Source: Eutypella sp. D-1
Taxonomy: Eukaryota > Ascomycota > Sordariomycetes > Xylariales > Diatrypaceae
NCBI GenBank assembly: GCA_023313575.1
Contig: JAJTTP010000005.1
Span: 310,001 to 374,000 of the forward strand
Reading direction: 5' to 3'
DNA length: 64,000 nucleotides
Below the pieces are notes generated by a model. That model searched no databases, was not told the origin of the DNA, and saw only the letters and a list, made by a program, of their open reading frames with translations. Shown here piece by piece: positions 1 to 8,570 of the stretch. The first letter of the stretch is position 1. Every line of letters starts with the position of its first letter. The translations under genes and the position numbers were made by a program.

Positions 1-754
1 ACGTCACCCTGCGCCTCGTCAATACCCTCGACCGCCTCGTCGCTAGGGGCTTCGACGGCCAGAACGATCTGCTCATCCTCAGCGCCCTCGACCTCATCCA
101 GGGTACCCTGCTGCTCCACCCCCCGAGCAAGACCCTGTTCTGCCGCGATATGTACATGAATGTCAGTCGGACGCCGCCTACCCTCCAGTCCCCTTGTGGG
201 CTTTCATGATATGAATGAAAAGCAAATACTGACATTCGCAACACCAACAGCTCCTCCTAGACCTCCTCGAGCCGGACTTCTGCCCGGCGATCCAATCGGC
301 GACGCTGCTGACGCTAGTGACGGCGCTGATCGAGGCGCCGCAGAACGCGCGCACGTTCGAGAACCTCGACGGCCTGCTGACCGTGACCTCGCTCTTCAAG
401 TCGCGCGGCACGAGCCGCGACGTCAAGGTCAAGCTCGTCGAGTTCCTCTACTTCTACCTCATGCCCGAGACCCCCTCCATCCCGGGCGCTGGCGGCGCCC
501 CCGCCATCCTACAGCAGCGCAGCCCAAGTAAACTCGCCAAGGCCTTCGCTACCTCTTCTTCTTCCTCCCCCTCGCTCCATAATGGGGCCGGTGACGCCGA
601 CAGGAACGGAAGCCGGCCCCGCTCGTCCAACGGCAGCGGCGTGACGCGGACGCAGGAGGAGAAGCAGGCCTTGCTTGGTCGCCATCTGAATAGTGTCGAC
701 GAGCTCGTCAAGGATCTGCAGCACTGCACGCCGTTCGGCGGCGTGGTGTGTTAG
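1..754 (+). CDS. cdc14: SIN component Cdc14-like protein, 3' part (5' end outside window)
   Basis: Cdc14 of the septation initiation network (the fission-yeast type that partners the Sid1 kinase, not the Cdc14 phosphatase) helps trigger cytokinesis at the spindle pole body. Two exons are visible: 3-161 in frame and 251-754, with an intron 162-250 (GTCAGT...CAACAG). The splice joins FCRDMYMN to LLLDLLEPDFCP, and 220 residues are visible. Family-like segments are TALIEAPQNARTFENLDGL, SLFKSRGTSRDVKVKLVEFL and the C-terminal GRHLNSVDELVKDLQ...PFGGVV. A Ser/Arg-rich low-complexity insert lies before the last block. The start codon and N-terminal half lie upstream of the window. Family assignment is from remembered conserved segments; the exon model is from sequence. 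Confidence 0.85.
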
Positions 755-1236
755 TCTTGTGTGTGGATACTGTCCGCCCTGATGGGTCTTGTTTTGTGTT
801 GTCCGGGTTGGTTTTTCTTCTTCTTCTTTCCTTATTGTGCTGGTGTTCTCGGAGTCTACATGGGAGCGTATTCGGTTGGGGAAAGAATTACACACTACTA
901 CACATGTTTGATGAGCGAAGAATGGTCCGCGAGGGCAATGATGGGTTGTTCTCGACTTAGTATCGATTTCACGATACGCAAGTCGTACTGTACATAGTAG
1001 GGTTTTGATTAGGCGTTGGCGGGGAGTTTGGGCGTTTGTTCGAGGGACTAAACTTTTTTTTGCATCATGCGCCAGAGGTTATCAGGATTCATATGCGCAT
1101 TTCAATTATTATACTACTACTGGCGAGAGAGCAGAAAAGAGAAGAATAATAACCAGAGCAAGACTTTGATGAACGCCAACCCCATCGCCCGATCCTCAAC
1201 CTCCTCCACCCCTAGCTTTTGTTTACTATACGCATC
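755..1236. other. Intergenic, shared 3' flank
   Basis: This is the space between convergent genes (Cdc14-like on +, cysteine-rich membrane protein on -). It has T-rich and A-rich stretches, for example around 812-835 and 1051-1060, that could serve 3' end formation on either strand. No further gene is supported. Confidence 0.5.
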
Positions 1237-3060
1237 TTAGGGCTTTGGTTCCGGAGACTCAACCGACCTCTCCAACGCGGGCTCCGGCGACACCGTACCT
1301 GGGAAGCCCGGGGTGCCTGGCTCGCCCGGCTCCGCTGGGCTGAGCGGCGGCGATGGGCTCGCATGGGTCTGGCGCGCATGGTCCGGGCTCTCATGGGTCG
1401 GGCTCCCCACGAGCTCGAACGGACCGTCGGCGTCCCCATCAGCCTTCGTCGCCTCGCCTTCGTTCCCGTCCATCCCATTGCCAAACCCATTGCCAAAGTA
1501 CTGGACCCCGAGGCCGTGAACCTTCTCATTCCCCCCACCGGGCCCCACCACCACACCGCCGCCATTGTCGCCGTCCCGCTTGGCGGCGGGATCCACGACG
1601 CGGCTGCTAGGGTCGAGCTCGACCGGCAGCATGATATCGTCGGGGCCGTGGGGATCACCAACCACCACGCCGGCCCGACGCTCGGGCAAGACAGTCCCCG
1701 GCGCATCCCCCGCCTCCGTATACGGACCCGATACGGCCTCCGGCCCGAAGTAGTCGTAGACGAGCCCGTTCTGGTGCACCGGGGGTCGCGAGACGCCGCT
1801 ACCGCTTCCGACCCCACCCGCGCTCGTCGGCCCACTCATCTCGCTACCAGCACTGGACGTCGTCGGGCCCCCGCCCAGACCCCGCGGCAGGTGGAAGAAC
1901 TGCGCCGCCGGCGACAGGGGCCCCATAAATCGGCCTCGCGAAGCCCGTGCCGTGCCCCCCGCGTTCCCGTTGCCGCTGTACCCGCCGCGGTCATGGTGAT
2001 TGTTGCCATTATTATCTCCCGTGCCGCCGCCCCCGTTCGCGCCGACACCGTTCGCCATCGTGTACTTACTCTCGCGGCTACGGGAGGCGGCGGAGCGCCT
2101 GCGGCGCAGGCAGCAGAAGGTCAGAGCCGCGATGACGGCGGTGGCCCCGACCGCGACACCGACGCCGATGCCGGCCTTCGCACCGGATGAGAGGCCGCCG
2201 TCGTCCATGGCCACGATGACGCTGCCGTCGGGGGCCGTGACGGTAGGGTTGGGCTCGCCCTTGCATTGCGAGGGCCCCACGCAGGTCTCGCCCATGACGC
2301 AGCACCCAGCGCCCTCCTCCGGGGGGCACGCGAACTGCGAGGTCGCGGTGCAGCCTTCGGGGATGGGGTGTGCGACGGGCGGAGGCGTCGAAGTCACGTC
2401 CGACAGGCACTGGCTCGACGCCCCGCACCGCGACCCCAGCGGACAGCACTGTCCGCCGAAGGCCTCGGGGCATCCGAAGCTCGTCGTGCCACAGGGCCGG
2501 TTGCAGCACGCCGGCTGGGACTTGAAGGTCTCGATGACGGAGGTCGCGGGCTCCGACCCCGTCGGCGTAGCGTTCGCCTCGGAAGATAGTACTGCGGGAG
2601 GTCCTGTGACGGTCGTTTTGGTGGTCACCACGTTCATGCAGTAGTTGTCGCCGCTCTTGCATGGTGTCTGATCTGAGCACACGTTTCCCAACGCGCAGCA
2701 ACTGACCTCCATGTCCTGGTTCATGAAGCAGTACCGGTCGTCGGGGCAGCACATCGTCGCGCCACCCTCGCCCACGTCCAGACAGCTGTGGTTGCCGGCG
2801 CCGCAGTTGATCGGCTCGATGTCCCGCCGCTGCCACCACTCGTATCCGACTCCGCCATCGCGCGGTGGCATAGCCGGCACCGCTGGCAGGTAAAATCGCG
2901 GCGAGTGGCCACGGCCTGTAGGCATGATAGCCTCGCTGGTGATTGTGGCGAAGTCGCGCTCGCGCCCCTGTGCCCTTGCGAAAACAGTACCTAGTAATGA
3001 CAGGATTAAAAGAAGAGCCATGGCGGTCGGCCTTGCGACGCTGCGCTGATTGGTCGCCAT
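1237..3060 (-). CDS. Cysteine-rich single-pass membrane protein, hypothetical
   Basis: Single-exon frame of 607 residues from the ATG at 3058-3060. An upstream in-frame ATG at 3096 would add 12 residues, but the internal start gives a better signal peptide (hydrophobic ALLLILSLLGTVFA at about residues 15-28). The extracellular part (about residues 86-266) has over 20 cysteines in CC-containing modules such as MCCPDDRYC, SCCALGNVC, QCCPLGSRC and GCCVMGETC. A glycine/alanine-rich transmembrane helix (about 296-317) follows, with CCLRRRR as positive-inside stop. The cytoplasmic tail of about 280 residues is low-complexity (Gly, Pro, Ser, Asn). It is probably a cell-surface protein, sensor or wall-linked. 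The cysteine modules resemble those of many uncharacterised fungal surface proteins; I recognise no named family. Confidence 0.7.
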   Translation of the reverse strand: MATNQRSVARPTAMALLLILSLLGTVFARAQGRERDFATITSEAIMPTGRGHSPRFYLPAVPAMPPRDGGVGYEWWQRRDIEPINCGAGNHSCLDVGEGGATMCCPDDRYCFMNQDMEVSCCALGNVCSDQTPCKSGDNYCMNVVTTKTTVTGPPAVLSSEANATPTGSEPATSVIETFKSQPACCNRPCGTTSFGCPEAFGGQCCPLGSRCGASSQCLSDVTSTPPPVAHPIPEGCTATSQFACPPEEGAGCCVMGETCVGPSQCKGEPNPTVTAPDGSVIVAMDDGGLSSGAKAGIGVGVAVGATAVIAALTFCCLRRRRSAASRSRESKYTMANGVGANGGGGTGDNNGNNHHDRGGYSGNGNAGGTARASRGRFMGPLSPAAQFFHLPRGLGGGPTTSSAGSEMSGPTSAGGVGSGSGVSRPPVHQNGLVYDYFGPEAVSGPYTEAGDAPGTVLPERRAGVVVGDPHGPDDIMLPVELDPSSRVVDPAAKRDGDNGGGVVVGPGGGNEKVHGLGVQYFGNGFGNGMDGNEGEATKADGDADGPFELVGSPTHESPDHARQTHASPSPPLSPAEPGEPGTPGFPGTVSPEPALERSVESPEPKP

Positions 3061-4043
3061 TGCGGTTGAAGGATTAAATCGACTACACTCTCTCAACTTA
3101 GAAAGTCACTTGTAAATACGACGATGTAAGCGATGGCATACTGTGCCGCGTCTCCCACTCAATATCACTACAGAGTAGGATGCAGCAATAAAACGAAAGA
3201 ACATTGTGCATTCTCACGTTTAGACGTCGGCAAGCGAAGATAAGGCTGCCGGTGGGGTCAGGAAAGGTGTAGCATTCGGGGTCTGACGGGTCGGAACCAA
3301 CAGCGTCGCACACCATATTCAATAGGGCAAACCAGTCCAGACCACCCACTCAATTACTGCAGGTTGGCTCTCTACCGAGAATCAATGGCAAGTAAGCAGG
3401 TCGAGACAAGTGGTGCCAACATGTCTTTGGCGGCTGGTGGCGGAGTGGCTGCATGTTGTTGTGAAGGGCCTGCACGAATTAAAAATGGCGTGTCATCGCG
3501 GCATGTAACCCAACGGAGGGGGAATCGGGCTTGGCTCGTACATGGGTGTCTAAAATATTGATTTTTGTTCAGCAAGTACCACGTATCATGCCCGTACAAT
3601 GTTCCATTTGAAGAGCACGAAAAGCACTGCCCCATGATGAACATCTTCGATATTCACCCGTGGTAGAATTCCTAGCAGAAAACGATTTTCCGATGGGATC
3701 AGTGATAGGTGGAGTCGCTCCTATTCCACCCCCTGACTAGGACAAACTACTTGGCATCAATGAGCACCGCCATAAGGCTAGCACAGGCGCGAAGCCCCAA
3801 AATCTCGGTACCAAGTACTACAGTACGCAGCACTATGCGTTCCAATATCAAAGTACCTGGAAGGCTTTCAGGGTAGAATGAGTTCAAAGCAGTTCCGCAT
3901 CACATGCGTAGAAAACGTTACCAGAAGTGACTAATTATAGATGGGCACGGATATACATAGTATATCACCTCCTGCTCCTCTTCTATTACCTAATCATTGG
4001 GCTACCAAGCCTCCTTAAACTCTCATTATTAATTCAGGCCTGA
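3061..4043. other. Intergenic, no gene recognised
   Basis: It contains the upstream region of the cysteine-rich membrane protein gene and the 3' side of the BTB gene. Short open frames (for example 3098-3349 and 3372-3644 on -) show no recognisable protein features and no convincing splice structure. Confidence 0.4.
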
Positions 4044-4946
4044 CTACGAATCTTTCTTGTCAGGTGGCCCATAGCCGAGCACCGTTATCAACACGTAAAG
4101 TTCCCTGTACTCCTCTATCGCGGGCATCATTAAGTCCAAAAATTGTTGGTCTTCGAGTCCCGCTTTAAGAAGGGAGCCGACAAGGATCCGTATTGCTTTG
4201 TCATGGGGACCTGTGTTGTCGTACACCATGGAGACGGCCTTCAAAAGGTGTTCATGGGTCTGAAACTTAAGCGCTTCGTCGTCGAACAAGGGGTGCATTT
4301 CATCAACGAAGAGTAGTTCCTTCCCCACCACCCAAAATCTCTGGCATGCCGATAGCTTCAGTCCGCCAACGTCAAACTTATCGGCCATAATATAGATCCG
4401 GATTGAGGTATACAGGCTTTGTACTTGTCGAGAAACCGAGTATTGTATTTTCGGGCAGTGCCAGTCTACTAAGTTTGTATGTGTAGTGTCATTCTCAGCT
4501 GAGTCCATGCGGATAGTTGGTACTTTGTGAGGGTATTCCCTGATGAATAACCCGATTTCGGTCAAGTAGTACTCGGTTCTTTCCTGTGGGAGTTGGGCGA
4601 CAGGGCTGGGTTTTCCATCTCGTGCATAGACTCCGTCCGCATACTCTCCAGTGTACATGTAGGAGAGGAAATGCTCAAGGATCTCTGGGTCGTCGTCGGG
4701 AAGGTCCACAACTCGTTCCTCAGCCTCCTGTGAATTATTGAGAAACGTTTTCCTCTTAGGTTTGTGAGAAGCTTGTGTTCATCATAAACCTACCTTGAAG
4801 CCACCCTCGCACATTCTAGCGAAAACCTTGGATTGGGCACATAGGACCAATCTATGGACTTTAAACTCACGACCACCGCAAGTTATAGTCAAGTCCGTAT
4901 ATTTCCCCTCGAGAAATTGACGGTAGAGTCCCTCTTGGAGCGCCAT
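4044..4946 (-). CDS. BTB/POZ domain protein
   Basis: Two exons, 4794-4946 and 4044-4727, with an intron 4728-4793 (GTAGGT...TTCACAG), give 278 residues. The BTB fold is recognisable: YTDLTITCGGREFKVHRLVL near residues 16-35, QSKVFARMCEGGFKEAEE across the splice, then VVDLPDDDPEILEHFLSYMY and YTGEY, the classic BTB core. After an insert, the second half has YIMADKFDVGGLKLSACQRF, which links to the C-terminal helices. Fungal BTB proteins of this short type are protein-interaction modules, some acting as Cullin-3 adaptors; no MATH, Kelch or zinc-finger partner domain is present here. An ATG 72 nt upstream in the same frame is less likely because the BTB motif starts right after MALQEGLYRQFLEG. 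Specific function unknown. Confidence 0.85.
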
Positions 4947-5924
4947 GATAGAGTAAGTGGCCGTAAGAGAGTGAAGAGTTGTGTAAGATCCAGAAATCTT
5001 CAGATACGCGCGATGCAAGAGAGTGGGAAAGTGATAGTTAACAGGGTGTGTCGCAACCAGTATGTGTGCCCTTTAGACCCACTCTGGGCACCCATACAGA
5101 GGGAGCACCCGGGTCTAGGTTGGGGAGATTCCCTTCTTTTCCTTCCTTCCCCAGGGCCGTAGGAGGGCCCTTTTGAGCCCAAAATATTAGCCTTTTTTGG
5201 TTACGACAGGTGATTGGCTGAAGGAAGGCAAATGGACGAGGATGAGCTTGCGAATAACAGAATGCCTAGAGGTACGTAATTGTAAAGTTATGCCTCAAAG
5301 CATATAGGGTTCCTGCTACATTGAGATCCTGGATTTCTCTCTGAATGCTGTGTAGAAGTAGCTACTAAGTAATTGAGTGATTTCCTAGGTACCTAGGTAG
5401 GTAGAAGATAGGTATGGTTTGCAGTTCACACTTCTATTGATTTACCTGGTAGCTTCTTTCCTCGTATGTAGATGTGGTAGCTCCTTCCTGGTATATAGAT
5501 GTGGTCGCTTTACCAGTACTTCTATCCTATGGTGGTTCCCTAAGCGTATCTCCAAACGCACGTACCAGTAATAATATGAACTCTGGGAATAGACGTGGTT
5601 CCTATGACCATAATAAGCTGGCCATGGACTTTAAACCCCTTTTTGCCTTGATAGTACGTATCTATCACGATCTGAAGTCGGGTCATTCATTATATATCAC
5701 TCCATCCTTATGGAGGTTCCCATATACCGTATATGTAGAACTGGTATAGCATTTACCATTAAGACATCTAGTCACTCGTACTTTGTAGCATTGTATTACT
5801 CTATCGGGCTTATATCTCATAGAGCGGCCGTGCCTCATAGCCGTAATTTTTTTCCCAGGTCTCCTTCCCCAGTCCAACCATCGTATCCTATTCACAGTCG
5901 CCCATATCCAAAAACCCAGCAAAC
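4947..5924. other. Intergenic with CTAGGTA-type palindromic motifs
   Basis: Upstream of the BTB gene and downstream of the next cysteine-rich gene. It contains a CCTAGGTACCTAGGTAGGTAG run near 5387-5403, a motif type that recurs in gene-free segments of this window. No coding region is supported. Confidence 0.4.
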
Positions 5925-7169
5925 TCAACCCTGCAGCTCTGAGATGGGCTGCAACTCCGGCTGTCTATATGACCCCTGTTCCTGCTGTTCCAGTGGTGAT
6001 ACCGGCGTTGATGTTGACCACCCGCTCGGCGCAGTCGAGACAGAAGAGACCGCTGAGCAGCGCTGGGGATTGCGGCCCTGGCCATCTCGTGTATTGCGAT
6101 AGTTTCTGTAACTATCGCGGAAATACGCCCGGTAACTCCGGCGATGGTTCTCTCTGGAGGCCGGTCGACCGGAGTCCGCGCTACTCGGGGTCATGGGGGA
6201 AAACATTCCCTGGGGCTCATCGCCAGGGAGCTCTGGGTTATTGTGTGGCTCCGATGGAGTATCGGAGGGGTCGCCAGTATTGTTATTATTCGACGAGCTC
6301 TGCTGATTTCGAGCCCGTACTTGTTGCCATACACGCCCTCTCTCCCGGCTCCGTCTCCGCCTCTCCTTACCCTTTCTCCACCTAACCAAAAGAAATACTA
6401 TGAGCACTAATAACAAGAATCCCAGCCCAGCACCAAGACTAATATATACAACTTTTCCCGTTGTAAACTTTCCATCGGCACCTGTATGTGGCGCCGCAGA
6501 GGCCGTGGGGTGGGCATCTGAAGCCCCTGTTGAGGTGGGTTCAGAGCTTAGTGTTGGGACAACGGGCGTAGTAGTCGGCGTCGGGGGTACGTGTCCCGGG
6601 AAATAATATATTGTGCCCGTTCTCGGGTCTTCAGGGAGTAAAGCGACATCAGCAAGGACGGTACTGCCCTTGAAGAGGCGCTGCTTGCTCTCGTCACACT
6701 CGCAGTTGCTGGGCTTGTCGTCAAGAGGCTTGCCAAGAGGCTCATCGCACCCCACCCATTCCTTCTCGTCGCTATTTTTGTTTGTGCTTCTATCGCACCA
6801 AATAAGTCCGACCCAGTCTTGTCCCCTGTGCTCACCCTTTGGAGGACAGGCTGGGTGTGCATATGCTGGGTCGGTGCAACCCGCGATATAAGTTATACCA
6901 CCTGTAAAGAGGTTGTTAGAGACGTAACTCTGCACGATTGCTTGATTGCCTAGCTTGACAAGAGATATATAAGGTATAAAATGTATAAGACACCTACTTT
7001 CGTCGTGGTAACAGGCGTTATTTGAGAGGCATTTGTCGCCTCGATTGCAGCATGCAAAGTGGGTGCACAGAAGGCCTGCATTGCCACAGGGAATGTATTC
7101 GTCTTTTGCTTCTTTATTATGGTTGGCGTAACAGGTGCCATTTGACTTCAGGATATCTAAGAACTCCAT
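5925..7169 (-). CDS. Cysteine-rich single-pass membrane protein with basic juxtamembrane tail
   Basis: The frame is open for 414 codons, but a 48-nt in-frame intron is likely at 6950-6997 (donor GTAGGT, end CAAGCTAG). Removing it gives about 398 residues and joins CYHDES directly to NQAIVQSYV, so that the cysteine module NGTCY...IPCGN...CCNRGDKCLSNNACY continues to AGCTDPAYAHPACPP. This spacing is usual for a large family of uncharacterised ascomycete surface proteins. After a Thr/Pro/Ser-rich stalk there is a transmembrane helix (VVYISLGAGLGFLLLVLIVF, about residues 224-247 of the spliced form), then a strongly basic segment (RWRKGKERRRRSRERGR) and a Gln/Asn/Ser-rich cytoplasmic tail. No clear signal peptide is seen, so either an upstream exon is missed or the helix acts as signal anchor. 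Ligand and role unknown. Confidence 0.7.
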   Translation of the reverse strand: MEFLDILKSNGTCYANHNKEAKDEYIPCGNAGLLCTHFACCNRGDKCLSNNACYHDESRCLIHFIPYISLVKLGNQAIVQSYVSNNLFTGGITYIAGCTDPAYAHPACPPKGEHRGQDWVGLIWCDRSTNKNSDEKEWVGCDEPLGKPLDDKPSNCECDESKQRLFKGSTVLADVALLPEDPRTGTIYYFPGHVPPTPTTTPVVPTLSSEPTSTGASDAHPTASAAPHTGADGKFTTGKVVYISLGAGLGFLLLVLIVFLLVRWRKGKERRRRSRERGRVWQQVRARNQQSSSNNNNTGDPSDTPSEPHNNPELPGDEPQGMFSPMTPSSADSGRPASRENHRRSYRAYFRDSYRNYRNTRDGQGRNPQRCSAVSSVSTAPSGWSTSTPVSPLEQQEQGSYRQPELQPISELQG

Positions 7170-8570
7170 TGTTATGATAGTGTATATATAAGACGGCTTG
7201 CTTGTCTTCGGTTGTGGATAGAGAGACTGAAGAATGGAAAGGTGGTGAGAAGGTAAATGTTATGTGATTCTGCAGAGTGTTGTATGTGAGTGAGTAGAGG
7301 TTGGAGAGAGAGAGAAGGAAAAGAATGTCTTGCTAGTAATGCAAAACCTTTAGGTCGGCGAAAATCAGGTTCTGTGTATCTACTATCTACCTATTGTCCA
7401 TTCTTCCTATTGTGCTCTGCTTCTACTATCTAGGGTAATGGTCGGCAGCCAGTAGCGCCGACAAGGTGATGTCCGACCTTCCACCACTGAGGAAAGCTTT
7501 GAATGTAAGCTTCAGTACTTGTTATTCGAAGTGGTTATTCACTTCCTTATATATCCAGAGCAGAACGTAGACAATGGGGAACGTTGCCTACCATGTGATA
7601 CAAACCATGTACTGGCTATGAATGCATATGTGCCATGCCCCACTCTCCTGAAGACAGTGTTTGCCTGTCAAACTGCATGTGTTTGACAAATAGCTTTCTA
7701 CAATGGCAAGAAATATGTGCCTAGCCCAGGGTAGCTACTCAGGTATGCTTGTGACCTATTGTTGTGCACCAGAAACTTGGTAGCTAGAACTGTCGCTTGT
7801 CTCTAGCTTCCCCATGCAGCATGCAGCTTGATCCTGAATACTGGAACTGGCTACTCCATTCATATGTAGGGGGTTGAACAGGTGAGAACAGGAGTGAACC
7901 CACATGGCCTTGAGAAGGACGACGTTACTAACTGCTCTCCAGTGATACTCAGTATAACCTTGACACCAGGCAGCCAGGCTATCCTTATTGATGTTCTTCA
8001 GCCATGACCAAGTGTTAGAGGGGCTCTAGGAGCATAGCCTCTCATTCTTATGTTGATTGTATAACTCCACAGTGTACTCACCCACCATAGGTATATTGCT
8101 CCATTGAGGCTTTTGATTTCAACAATGGTATGCAGAATAACTATGTCTTATATGCAAACTGGGCACCTGGGAAACAAAGGCCCACTCCTAGTTCATAGTG
8201 CAGGGAGGTGGCTGCCAATCACCAACTGATTGCTGATGGCGCTATGCTTTATGTGGCTTGACTATGTTGGCAGTCAGGCAGACTCCTATTATAAACCTCT
8301 TCCCCCTACAATCAAATTTTATTGCAGGTACTCTATACATAGCCCAATGCAGAGAGAGCTTTTCAAGGAAGTAATCTAAAGAAAAACATGGGCCCTCTGA
8401 TGAAAAGAGGGGAAAGGGACCAGTGAACGCCTCACAAGATCAAAACCGGGTACGAAAATACCTGTGTTACAATACGTATAAAGTAGCTATTATTACGAGC
8501 CGCTACGATACTATCTAGTTTATATATGTACAACTCCTCTAAAGTAGACGGGTACTTTAGAAGGAACAGA
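7170..8570. other. Intergenic, no gene recognised
   Basis: This 1.4-kb segment lies between the 5' end of the cysteine-rich membrane protein gene and the 3' end of the alpha-glucosidase gene. All frames are short, and I see no protein or RNA features. Confidence 0.4.

Noticed and set aside
1219..2190. 323-codon plus-strand frame opposite the first cysteine-rich gene
   Set aside because: Arg/Ala/Pro-rich shadow of a GC-rich gene on the other strand, with no protein-like features.
3098..3349. 83-codon minus frame upstream of the cysteine-rich gene
   Set aside because: No recognisable features, and no splice that would join it in phase to the neighbouring gene.
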